Part shown: positions 1 through 10,920 of the stretch, piece after piece
Position numbering within the stretch: the first letter of the stretch is position 1
Layout: each line of letters begins with the position of its first letter
Assembly (NCBI GenBank): GCA_019973155.2
Contig: BPQB01000099.1
Span: 46,072 to 110,071, forward strand
Direction: 5' to 3'
Source of the DNA: Phanerochaete sordida
Lineage: Eukaryota; Basidiomycota; Agaricomycetes; Polyporales; Phanerochaetaceae
DNA length: 64,000 nt
The notes under the pieces: model-generated
What the model was told of the DNA's origin: nothing
Seen by the model: the letters and a program-made list of their open reading frames with translations, nothing else
The model's database searches: none
Made by a program: the position numbers and the translations under genes

Positions 1-789
1 CGTAAGCTCTGCCAGGTGACCATTTACGGCAGGGAGATCGGTGTCCCATCGGGGACGGCTGGGCTAGTCTTGCGACGGGGGAGAGTCCGCGAGAGAAAGA
101 TGAGAAGCGACAAGATTGCCTAGAACATCGTCGCGGAGATGGTTCTCTTGAGCTTGCTACCCTGCGCCGGGCTCGAAGGCGTGGTCGAGGCGTATCGGGA
201 GCCACGCGAAGTTATCCCGCGTTTCGGCGAATGTTCACGTTGAACGGCAACGTGTAGTGCAGGGGCAGCGTGGCAGATATGGGAGCAGGGCGAACACGAG
301 GCGGGGGAAGGGCTCGAAGCGAGGCACAAGGTCGTGGGCACTTACCGAGAAGACCGTCTCCGTGTCCTTCAACTTCTGGATCTCGGCATGTATCACGGCG
401 GATATCTTCGCTATATGTTGCGGCTTCAAGCCCGCGTACTGTTGCTGCACGGTCAGGATTGGCGGAGCCAAGGTCGGGTATGTCTTCGGGAACCTGGAAG
501 ACGGGATCAGCGATCACTGCGAGTGAAATGAACGGTCCAGACGCACTTGACATGGAGATTAAAGTAGATCTTGCTAGCATGTTCAGGGTCTGGGTGTCGA
601 ACGCGTATAATAAATTCTGGTAGTCGTGGTGCTCCCTGTGGAGCGGTCAGTGCGGCTCCCGTGGAATGGCGAGTGACGACCACGCACCTTCCAAGCTTTT
701 GGAGGGGGGCAGTCAATAAAGTCGTCTTCGTAGATGCTCTTGAGCGCAGTGATTTCTTGTTGCTGTCGATTCTCTGGAAGATCATCCAT
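1..789 (-). CDS. GCN2-like eIF2-alpha kinase, N-terminal RWD part (5' exons only)
   Basis: Spliced exons 789-688, 635-547 and 493-346 (phases 0, 2, 0) give a protein starting MDDLPENRQQQE, followed by TALKSIYEDDF, LPEFIIRV and FPKTYPTLAPPILTVQQQYA. This is the RWD fold that in Gcn2 binds Gcn1 and couples uncharged tRNA to eIF2-alpha phosphorylation; the FPKTYP..APP segment is its most conserved part. All junctions are GT-AG and keep frame. The start is the first in-frame ATG before the RWD. After residue ETVFS a GTAAGT donor leads into a segment where I cannot place the next exon with confidence (acceptor candidates near 147-155 give short frames that stop). The kinase and HisRS-like domains would lie left of the window. 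Gir2 and Yih1 also carry RWD domains, but the PPPKAWK..LPEFIIRV spacing fits fungal Gcn2 best. Family call is from recall. Confidence 0.7.
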
Positions 790-2737
790 GACTCGAAATG
801 TGCGGGGTAGGACCAACAAGCGGGAACTTGTTGCTTGAGAGGGGAGGCCGGGAGGGACCTCAGCAGCTCAAGCCGACGTCGACATCGCGCTCCGCGGTCT
901 GAAGGGGGTGAAAGGTGTCTGGGAATGGGGAAAAGGTAAAGAAGAGCGTAAAAGGATGAACGACCTCGCCGTCCCCACATGAGTATCACGTGATGTAATT
1001 GCATCTGAGATCTAACTTCGGGCAGGTCGCTGAAAAGTCCGAAGGTCAGGCACGGAGCGCCGCCTCAATCCTGGTCTAGACCCCGCGCACTCCGGTTCGT
1101 CACAAGCCGCTTTTCAGCCTCTGCTCACACCACACGATCCTTGGCTAGTCAACGAATTGGCAACCCAAGGAGGGGATAGCCGTCTCCAGTTGCTCAAGCT
1201 ACGCTGAGCTACCGCCGTGATTAAGTAATGCATGTCATGAATCGCCGGCCCGACAGACGACATCAAAGTTGCAGGCGGACAGACGGGGCAGGAGATACGC
1301 TATGCGTTTACACAGGGGATCTGGAAAATTTCCACACTTGCTACACACTCCCGAACAGCGTGGAGATGCACATGCCAGATAGCCTCATGCTTACGCGTGG
1401 GGCAGCGAGCACGCGCATCAGCCGCAGCCGAACCGCGTTCACCGCGCGAATGTATATGTGTACGCATCCCGTGTCCAAATTCGAGTCAGATATTCTGATA
1501 TTCCGACTGCAGTGAATTAATTAAGCATCGCTCATTGTTTTCTCTTCTGTGGCCACGGCCAGCAGCTACTTGTAGACAGGGGGCGCACCAACGGCGCACA
1601 TAATTTAACTCGTGGCAAGTAGGCAGATCATTACCACGTAAGGAACCAGGTTCGAGATAGCGACGGTCTCTCCTTTACAGACCGGAGATTCCACACGCAG
1701 ACGAAACGAGGCGACGCGCGACTCTGATGACGAGATGGCGAATTCACTCGATGATAGCCTGCGCTCAGCGGTACACGGGGTCAAGCGCTAAGGAGGCTCG
1801 ACCCCACAAGCGCGTCTGCCCTGCTCTCGAGTTTCCTCCCCGACGACGGTCACTTCACCACCTCGGGCAGCTTGAAATCGCTCCGATGTGTTTATATGAG
1901 CCTTTCTAATTTCTTTGTAACCTCTACCGGTCAGCTCGCTGCCTATATCGAATATCTTGACTACCATTCGGCTGCGCGACGTCAAGCAGAACATCCAACT
2001 CGGGTGCCAGCAGCCGAGCCCGCACACGCCTTGTACTTCACCGCATCAGCTAGCGGCTGCGTTGTGGCATGTAGCAGGCCTGCGCGCGCCTCGTCAGCGA
2101 GGCATGGACTGCGTGCAGGCGTCGGTGCTCTGCACGGTCATGCGTACGCGGCAAATATCCGAGTTCGCCAGTCCAGCACCGCTTTGATCAGTTCAACTGG
2201 CCTGACTAGTACTATTGGAGTATATCCACTAGGTGTATGTTGATGCGCCGCTGCTTCTCGATCTGATTGACTTGTGTCAGACTGACGGAAACAAAGCTGA
2301 GAAAAGGTCCTTTTGGGCCGGTCGGAGCAGAACATGCGCCGCGCCAGCGCACGAAAAAGCGTGTGGAGATAGTCGTTGATTTCGTGAAGACGGTCGACCG
2401 GTTTTTGCAGAAGCGAAACTCTGCTGCTATCAACTGGTGTTCGACTGTATCGTCGTGCTAAGAGTCTGCACTAATGACCCTTCATAGAATTGCTCTGCGC
2501 CAGAACGAAGCCTGAGCTCGAAGTACAAGCCTGGAGCCAGTATCAGCGGAACAATGTCGCGCTCGCATAATTGTTTTATGCACTCCCTTGCGAATAGGAC
2601 CCTAACGGTTCGGACGTTGATGTCCATAGATAAGCCCCGAATATATTTCTCCGAGTCTTTGAATGGGTGATCCGTCTGCACAAGCTCTAATGCGGCGAGA
2701 CAAAGCAATCCAGCAGATTGTAAACTCGTCACGTAGT
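790..2737. other. Intergenic, no supported gene
   Basis: About 1.9 kb upstream of the GCN2-like gene and downstream of F-box gene A. Only short open frames on both strands, none with intron phase continuity or a recognisable motif. It must hold the GCN2-like promoter and the 3' end of gene A's transcript. Confidence 0.5.
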
Positions 2738-5153
2738 TTAGGACAATACAGCCGGTGCCGGCTCGTCCCACGGAATCCCCAGCGGCAGTCCCTCGTCCTT
2801 GCCCAGCTCCCGCGGCGCCTCTCCGGGCCGCATCTCGTCTATTTGCTTGCGCATGGTAGACGCACCGCTGACAAAAATATTCCAGTGATCAAACGGCATT
2901 GCGCGAATAGCCTTCTGGAGATGCGGGATACGGGTGATGTACCGGCTGGTTCCAAAATACTCCTGTTCAACGTAGTGCCAGCCGTCCATCCAGTTCGACG
3001 CGGAGAAGATACGAGGTTCGATGAAGACTCCCGTGGAGTATGCTTGCAGGGCTCGTTCCGCCTACGGGCATACAGAGTAAGAATAGGGGGTAACGCAGAG
3101 TATGATGTCACGTACCGCGAGAACAGAGAGAATCAAGGCCCCCTCTGGCGGCACCCAAATGCCAGGTATGTACCCACCCAGCGGCCGAACGTGGTTGGAG
3201 AAAGTATAGTGAATTAATGCGGAACCGAACAGCTATGATTCGGTGCCCATGATCATAAATAACCCATCGCGACTGCATTATAGAAACGAACGCACCTTGC
3301 CTTGCCCAGCCACCAGCTGGTACCACCAGAACGGTCGGTCTACGTCATTTGCGTCGCCAAGGATTTCCTGGATTTTGTCCGACAGTACTAGCTTGGCAGC
3401 GTCTTTGTCAAGCCCTTTGCTGAGTAATGTCGCCTTCACATGGTTCGCGAGGATTTTCAACCCCTGAAGGGCGGTTGCGCCAAACCCAAGTTGCCATTCT
3501 TGAAGACGGTCTCGCACCTGAATCGCAGATATCCTGTAAGCTACATCTCACGCATGAGCATTGCCACGCACCAGTCTTGCACAGATCTCCCGATCTTGCC
3601 ACAGTTGCCAGTGGTAGCGGTATTCCGGGAGCTCGTCCAACATGTGCTGGATCTGTGCCAAGCCTGGATCCGAAAATGCATCACGCGTCCCCATTTTCTG
3701 GATCATGCGTAAGACGATCTTGTTGGTGAACACGCCGCGAACCTCTTCCGGCAGGTCGTCGACTTCATACCGCAGCTCCGAGCCCGGCAGCCGTGGCTCG
3801 AAGTCGTCCATGCCGAAGCCGTACGCAGTGATCTCGGCGTCGGCCGCCATGAACTTGAGCTTTCCGGCCTGGATGAGCGAGCGGAACGCGCTGTTGAGCG
3901 TTCCGAGCTGCGTCTCATGCCTGTGCGACTGGGACACGAGCTGAACATGACGCAGGCCCGAGAACTTGAGCGCGATCGCGGCGAACCGCGCCCAGAGCTC
4001 CCCACCACACAGCTCGAAGGCGCGGTGCGGGGCCTCCCCGAGGTGTACGGCGATCACCTGCACTTGAAGAGGAGTCGACCTGTCCGGCGGATCGACGACG
4101 TCTTTGGCTCGGCGCGAGTCTTCGTCTGCTGGGGCATCGGCGAGAGCAATCATAATTGGCGGAGCCGTCGACTGGAAACCTGTACGATCACTCGGATCTT
4201 TGTCCCGCTTGTTGAAAAATACACCTGCCACACATAAATTCAGTATACGATATGTTGGCGTGAACCTGATGAAACCCACAGTTCAGAGTCGGTACATCCC
4301 TTGAGGCAGAGTGCTCTGCAGCTCTATAGTCGCGTGTCATCTCGATTTGCTGCGAAGGAGTTGTGCCAAATAGGTTGAGGAGCTCGCAGATGATTCCCAG
4401 CTCGCTCGCCGATAAATGGTATTTCGCGATACGGCCAGGACTATCCGTAGGTCCATGGGAGGTGGTGTTCCTGAGCAAGCGCGGGAGCATAGCTATGGGG
4501 AGAGCGACATCGTCCGCCACGACGCTGTGCAGACGCAGGCCATACGGAAGGAGGAGAAAGTCGTCGGGGGTCGGATCGATGTCGAACGAAATATTCTGTG
4601 CAAACAACTTCACCAGCCGCGGCATGGACGAAAGCAGCCGGGCTATTGAGCGTCCGCTGGGAAAGCGCATGTCGTGCATCACGAGGCTCTCCATGGGCAT
4701 CAGGGAGCCCGCGAGCGGACGTGGAAGGGCGGGATGCAGTGTACGCCATGGTCGGCGGCCGGTGGGTAGAAGCTCTACGGTGAGGGATACGTTTGGGTGC
4801 AGCTTTGGGAGGAGGTCGAGGAAGACGAGATGTAGCCACGGTGATCCGTGGCCGTCCGTCATAGCAGTGATGTGCTCTACTAGTCCGGCGATAGAGCATA
4901 GGTCGCTGACAGGAATGGATGTCTCCACGATGGTGCAAAAGGCCTTGACATCGTCCAGAGATCTGAGCATCGTCATGCGGAAGGCCTCGCGCCTCGCTAT
5001 TTGAGCCCAATATCTGCAAACTCTGGCGCAGATGAATAACCCACGCAGTGAGCCTCGTTGCAGGCGTTCGTGTTCTCTATCACGGAAGCACGCGTGCCAG
5101 AGTATGATGTCGAACAACTCTCCTGGGATCTCCGCGCCTTTCGAAGTTTGCAT
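2738..5153 (-). CDS. F-box-type protein A (729 aa, 5 exons)
   Basis: Exons 5153-4280, 4224-3572, 3517-3296, 3232-3116 and 3061-2738 join in phases 1, 0, 0, 0 to 2190 nt. The N-terminus (residues 9-49, IPGELFDIILWHACF then VCRYWAQIARREAF) has the hydrophobic pattern and terminal W of an F-box, the Skp1-binding module of SCF ubiquitin ligases. The rest is a long substrate-side region without obvious Leu-rich repeats. Conserved landmarks shared with gene B are LPYGLRLHSV, LPEYRYHWQLW, FGAxAL, EGALILSVLA, AERALQAYSTG and GxPWDxP. Gene B (10921-13319, +) has the same length and all four introns at the same positions and phases, so the two are duplicates in inverted orientation. Start chosen because MQ at residue 1 aligns with gene B's MQ. 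No lesion is visible. Target unknown; the F-box call rests on pattern only. Confidence 0.85.
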
Positions 5154-5851
5154 CGTGTATGGACGAAAGGATGGTAGCTGTAAGGTGCGTGCAGAGGCCC
5201 GAGTATGCGAACGGTCGTGAGGTGCAGAAATAAGGCAAGATAATCCTATAAGTGCTGAAGATCAGCGCTCAGCGGTAACCATGAGCGACGTGGAGAAGCC
5301 GTTAAGGAAACCTGCACCACATGCCACCTGATTGCTTCTGCGATGTCTTCAAGCGTGGGAGGAGCGGAAAAGTGAGCAAATCATGAAACATGTGTTTTAT
5401 GTGACATCGCAGGATACGTCGCATAAGTACATAGTCTGACAGCTTTCGTCGTCTCACCATTCGGCCAGAAAAGTGTTAAAGCGAATGCCCAGGATAAAGA
5501 AAAAAAACCCTACGTAACGTCGATCCCGTCGATCTCAATACCGCTGTTAGTGTTCAAGGAAGATTTCGCGATGCACAAATGTCTCTTCAGCTGAAATTCG
5601 TGCGAACCGATGCCGCACTGTAACTGCGATCTTCATTCTCATTTGAGATCACACAGAAAAGAGTTGAGTGACATCGGGGGAGAGGAAGAGATCACCTAGC
5701 TATCAGAGACGTCCGACGAGGCGCAGGACCATGGAGGACAAAGGCCGACACGTTATGATGCATCGTCCACAGGCGCGTTATATTATACAGTCATACATAC
5801 AGGCACAGAGGCCGCGAATTCATCAGGGATTCGTAAGATATACGATGCATG
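5154..5851. other. Intergenic between gene A and metacaspase
   Basis: About 700 bp separating the 5' end of gene A from the 3' end of the metacaspase gene, both on the minus strand. It holds gene A's promoter and the metacaspase 3' UTR. No open frame with coding character. Confidence 0.5.
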
Positions 5852-8168
5852 CTACAAAATAAACTTCAAGTTCGTATCCTGCACACGCCAGTCAGCTCAC
5901 GCGCGCCACACTAAACACACGAACACTCACGATCTTGTGCGAGCTCGATAGCTGCGGCTTCTGGCTGTAGTGCTCGCGCAGGATCTTGCGCACCGAGACG
6001 AGGAGCTCCTTGTACGTCTGGTTCGGGTTGTGGCGCCACGAGCGGATGAACGCCTGCCCCCGCCTTTCAGCATCACTTATAATCATACGAAAGGAAGCAC
6101 CCACGTAGGACATCGCACCGGCAGCGACGCCGTCCTCGACGGTGTCCGCGCTCGTCTGCGAGTCTTTGCAGCCGCTGAACGAGATCTGCGGGGCGAGGCG
6201 TTGGTAGGGGTAGGCAGGGAATGACGAGGGACGTACGACGTCGGCGCTCGAAGCCTTGCGTTGCTGGTGTGCGCGTGCGATGCGCGTGCCCTTGAGGCGG
6301 CCGTCGGTGTGGTACTACGCGAGGCGTCAGAGGGTTAGTCATCGTGAGGCGCGTACGACGTACGAGGTACGGGAGGTCTGTGTATGCGGTCAGCGGGTGG
6401 TACAGGGAATAGCGGGGCGGTGCATACCGAGTGCAGTGCCAGAGTGGCAGGACTGGGGGGTCATGAAGACAGGTTAGACCTGTGTGGGTAGATAGAAGGA
6501 AGACGTACGTCAAATAAGGCCTGTATTAGGTTCGATCAGACGAGGCTCAAACAGGTCAACCTAGGAATCCTCACCGTGAGACGGCAGCCCGTGGGCAGCG
6601 GCGTGACCTAAGAAGCGTCAGCCAAGTCGCACCGCACAGACAGCCCAGAAACGCACCATAATATCGTGCATAACCTGTCCAGCCATCAGTATTTTACTAA
6701 GGCGCAGACAAGCCAAATGGGACTTACGTCGTCGGTGATAATACCTGCTTTGCGGAAGTCGACGGGCAGGATGACCTCGTCGAAGCCGTCGACCTCGTCG
6801 CCATCGCGATCCTTGACCTGCGAGCCGTGTCCCGAGTCTGCGAAGGGGGTCAGTGCGCCATCGCAGGCCCCGCGTGCGGGGACGTACAGTGGAAGAAGAG
6901 CGCGTCGTGCTTCTGCGCGCTGCGCACGAGCCACTTCATGCCGTCGATCATGTTCTGGCGCGTCGGGATTTGGCGCGGGTTGCGCGAGTCGTCGGTGAGG
7001 AGCACGATGTCCTCGGAGCGGTACCCGCAGTGGGCTACTCGTGTCAGAGCCATGTCCGCCACAGGAGGCGAGGAAGACGCACTGATCAGGAAGTTGCGCA
7101 CGTTGTGCGCGTCGTTGATGCATCCGCTGAGCTGCTCCTGCGTGCCGATGTAGTTTACGCCGATCTGCGTGGGGCGTCAGTGCTGCGCCGGGATTCGTGC
7201 GGGGCGGCGTACGCAGAGCGCCTTCTTCCGGCCAGTGCACTTGGAGTACTCGAAGTGCGGCGAGGGCATCTGCAGTGGTGCGTCTGTTGGTGCGTCAGCG
7301 GCCGAGCCGGTGGGTACACAACGATGAGCTCACAGTGCTGCTGCTGCGGGTGTGGCTGGGCGACGTGCCCTTGGGCGCCATGGTGTCCAGGAGCCTGCTG
7401 AACGACTGTAGCGGGTTACCAGACGAGACGATGGAAGCCTGTCGAGATAGACATACCTTGCGGCGGTCTCGGCGAGTGGGAGTGCGAATGCGAATGTGAG
7501 TGCCTACGCGAGCGGTGGACGTGGCTGGACTCGTTCGAATATTCGACGCGTATGTCGACAGGCGATCGCGGGACGCCTCCGGACGGGTACGACGACGGCG
7601 CGGCGAGGGGCATTCCATACTGGCTGTGGGCCGAAGAGTGCGATGAGCTGTAGGACGGGGTGTGCTGGACCACCGGCATGAACGGCGATGGACTATGAGC
7701 GCTGTGAAACCGCACGTCAGCATGAGCACGGCGAGGATTTGCGGCGATCTTCCAGAAGATCGGCCGATCGAGTTCATGTCCCCTTCGGAACGACAGAGAA
7801 GAGCCGCTACCGTCCGAGCGGCCACGGTACGGGAGGAAATAAGCGTGCGCGGGGCTGGACGGTCTGCAGCTCTGCTTTGAGGCGAGCTCGTCGACATCCA
7901 ACTCCGGTCCGTGGTGGGAATCGACGCCATGGGCTCATTTCCCAAAGGCCTGGTCACTGCGCCAGCGACCCGGCCCATCCAGAGTGGTGCGAAATGACAG
8001 AAGCTACTCACGCAGGAGGATACGGGCTCTGTCTAGTAGTGCGGTCAGCGCATGACGACAGGCGAGTGAAAGCTGATCCTAAACTCACTGTGGGGGGTAC
8101 ACCGCCGAGCGAGGGCGCTGCTGCTCCTGTCCAGGGGTGTAGGTGTGGTCTCCGAAATCCCACATCAT
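5852..8168 (-). CDS. MCA1: Type I metacaspase (409 aa, 17 exons)
   Basis: A cysteine protease of the caspase-like clan that cleaves after Arg/Lys and acts in fungal stress, ageing and protein-aggregate clearance. Exons: 8168-8089, 8032-8012, 7692-7457, 7405-7334, 7283-7213, 7164-7083, 7034-6888, 6837-6728, 6674-6657, 6607-6575, 6520-6509, 6452-6428, 6377-6364, 6314-6237, 6185-6105, 6053-5931, 5878-5852; every junction is GT-AG and in phase. The N-terminus (1-150) is P/Q/H/S-rich with a (HS)n run near residue 90, as in the prodomain of type I enzymes. The p20 core begins KKALCIGVNYIG. Catalytic His240 lies in YSGHGSQ, the Asp cluster in [12 protein letters not shown], and catalytic Cys296 in DSCHSGTAL. 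The C-terminus is [13 protein letters not shown]. Four consecutive short exons (18, 33, 12, 25 nt) build the active site. The first two exons and the 319-bp intron after them are the least certain part. Confidence 0.88.
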
Positions 8169-9144
8169 CTTGGGCGAAATTCGATGTGGTGGTCAAGATG
8201 AAAGATGTGGTGTGCAGCGGGTCGGGGACGTTGTCTCGGAGACGGAGTCAGGATGTACAAGGGCCCCGCGACCGTCCGGGGGCTGATATGGACAGCTCTG
8301 GCGCCGTGCCTACCGCCGAAGACGGATCTGACCGATGCTGTGTGTCCGAGAGAGCCTCACGGGGCCAATTGAAAAGCGACGGGACTCTTTCCTAGTTGCG
8401 GGCTTAAGCGGAGAATGCGACCTTCCGGGCGCGTTCACTACCTGAGTCGAGGAGAGACCCCTCCTGCAACACTAATTTCAGTCAGTTTCCTGTCGTATCA
8501 GAGAAGACGATCCCCGCGAGACTCACGGAGCCTTGTATCGTGGCTGTATGGAAGTAAGAGACGGACCCTGACATGAACATCGTGAGAGTCAATCACACAC
8601 GAACAAGGCTGGGCTGGGAAGATGCGGAGCCAATTGCACCAACCTTGGTCATTGGCCCCAATCCTGCCGGAGAAGGCAGTCTCTCACGCGCTGCATTGTC
8701 GTAAACATTCTCTTCCACATGAAAAACTCAGGTAAGCCTCGAGAGTCCAAATAGTGAGTAAGGCTTGGAACGATGATGCTTTGAGGCTGAGCGAGTGAGC
8801 TCCGTGGACTCAAGAGCGAAACAGTCGTTTTCGCAGCGATTTGCAGCGAATGGGGCCAGCTCTGTGACCGGAAGCTGTACTGATGAGGGCTCCATACAAG
8901 CCAAATGCAGCAAAGCCAAGAGAATTTACCGAAGACTATTTGGGACGAACGGGACGAAACCAAGAAAGCAATGCGTTGGCGGGACGCTCTACCCCGCCCT
9001 CGGGGTTGCGGTCCGCGCGCCTCATGTGACAAAAAGGGCGGGTCACGCGTCACATCCCGCCGCGCCGTTTTCCTCCTCTGCTCCCAGCCTCCCGCCCGCT
9101 TTTCACCTCCACACCCTATCCTACCGTCCCTCCCTGCGGCCACC
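8169..9144. other. Divergent intergenic region
   Basis: About 970 bp between the metacaspase start (-) and the nucleolar-protein start (+), so it probably serves as promoter for both. The last ~100 bp before 9145 is pyrimidine-rich, a common fungal transcription-start context. A plus-strand GTAAGC site at 8731 could mark a 5' UTR intron of the 9145 gene, but I could not pair it. Confidence 0.45.
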
Positions 9145-10104
9145 ATGTCTCGCAGCCAGTCACCCAGCGACGACGAGGCGCCCGAGGCGTTCTCGTTCGG
9201 CGCGTCGAAGAAGTCCGCCGAGGGCGAGGAGCGCGCCCTCCAGCAGTTCCACGCCGCGGAGAAGCAGAAGCTGAAGGAGAAGCGGCGGCAGAAGGACCGC
9301 GTGCTGAAGGAGCGCAAGGCGCAGTCGACGGGCAAGGGCAAAGGCAAGGCGCGAGAGATCGCGTTCACCGAGGAGGACGAGGAGAGCGAGGCCGAGAGCG
9401 CCGCGCCGGAGAGGGACGATCTTGAGGCACGGATGGAGCGGGCTATGCGGGAGGCGCAGGCAGAGATGGATGAGGAAGATGGTGACGATGACGAGGACTT
9501 TGAGATGGGTGGTATGCAGAGTGAGGAGGATGAGGAGGATGGGTCCGGACAAGAGGAAGAGGTCGAGTCTGCGGACGAAGAGCCATCACCCGCCCAGTCG
9601 CGAACAGCCCAAAAGAAAGACTACCTCCCAGACCACCTCTTCGCCTCCGCCTTCTCCCAGCTTCCCTCAGACGACACGCCAAAGTCGAAGTCAAAATCGA
9701 AAAAGCGGGCTGCATCTCCGCCGACGAAGAAGCGGAAGCGCGTGCAAAAGTCGGCGAAGGACCTCGTCGTTGGGTGCGTGCGCCGTTCCTCGTTTGTCTG
9801 GCGAATGCTGACATCTTAACGCGACCGCAGGTCCCGCGTCGTCCGTACGCTCCCCTCGCAGACGGCACGGCCGTCGACCACACATCCAAAAGGCCTCGCG
9901 CCGCCGCGCGCAGCGACCAAGCTCGTCGAGCGCACGCTGAACCTGCGCGGTGATGCGCGAGCTGCAAAGTTGCGAGGCTGGGAGCGGAGACCAGGTGCGT
10001 GTGCCGCTGTTATGTTTGTTCGGTCGTGGTCTGACAGCCTTGCAGCGAATGTAGGCGTTATGAAGCGGAACGGACCCGCCGCGCGGTTCGTCCGCGACGA
10101 CTAG
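9145..10104 (+). CDS. Acidic/lysine-rich nucleolar-type protein (283 aa), possibly U3-associated
   Basis: Exons 9145-9773, 9831-9994 and 10046-10104 join in phases 2 and 1. The start ATG sits in GGCCACCATGTC. Order along the protein: a Ser/Asp-rich N-terminus, a long charged helix (residues ~30-75, Lys/Glu/Arg alternating, coiled-coil-like), two long Glu/Asp runs (~75-155), a KKDYLPDHLFASAF block, a basic nuclear-signal-like stretch (SKSKSKKRA, KKRKRVQ) and a conserved-looking tail (KLVERTLNLRG, RGWERRPANVGVMKRNG). Acidic runs plus basic tails are typical of nucleolar pre-rRNA factors. The shape and the tail recall the U3-snoRNA-associated Utp16/Bud21 group, but I could not verify this; treat it as a guess. 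Intact, with no lesions. Confidence 0.75.
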
Positions 10105-10920
10105 GCTTGTGTTGTGCATATGACTGTATGCGCTATCGATCCTCGTCAATATTGACGTTACACATACCTCATCTGCATTTTCACTCCGAGTATATGCACA
10201 ATGCTCAAAGCCTGGGTTGTCTGACGCAGCTCGTCTTCACCGAAATGCGCCTATTTCACGGGCCTAAGTCTTTACACGATTACCCTACGACCCCGACATC
10301 GTCCCCAGACCTTCATTCTGCGAAGTCCTAGCAGCATGCTGATGCCAACCGGAAATCTCACCTCTAAGTTACAGAATATATGCTGTCTTCCCGCGGCGGA
10401 TACGTGTACGGCAAGTTTGCGCCGAGCGGTGGTTCTGCTCGGCGACGAGATTGTAATTCCAGGAGTGCATTTCTACAAACCGTACCGCGCAGAACCGAGA
10501 AGGTCAGTTAGAGTCGCTTCGATGGGCCAGGGTGTGAGCTCACAAACACGACTATTCAGGTCGCATGTCGTCGCTCTAGCTACGACTGCCTTCGATAGCA
10601 ACGCACATCAAGTAGCTTGCCCTATTGAACTCCGAGTCGTCGCCTGAGACCATCGCAAGCTTGTGCCGCTACAGGCGTAACTATGCAATGGCAAGGGTCC
10701 CGAGGCTGTGTGCAGCTGCGATCATTACCAGCCCACGTCGCTCAATCAGCACTAGGTGAGCATGCCCATATCATGGACCTGAAAGCTCGAGATCAACGCT
10801 AGAGAAATCGACAGACATCTCGTCCTACTCCGCCAACGACTTTCTAGTGACGTCCACTTTCTACCTCTCCTTTACCAGCTTCTGCCCAGTCTCAACGTCG
10901 TCTGATTAGTGCCGCGGGCC
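10105..10920. other. Intergenic upstream of F-box gene B
   Basis: About 800 bp with no supported gene. The last 100 bp before the gene B start is CT-rich, consistent with its promoter and initiator. Confidence 0.5.
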
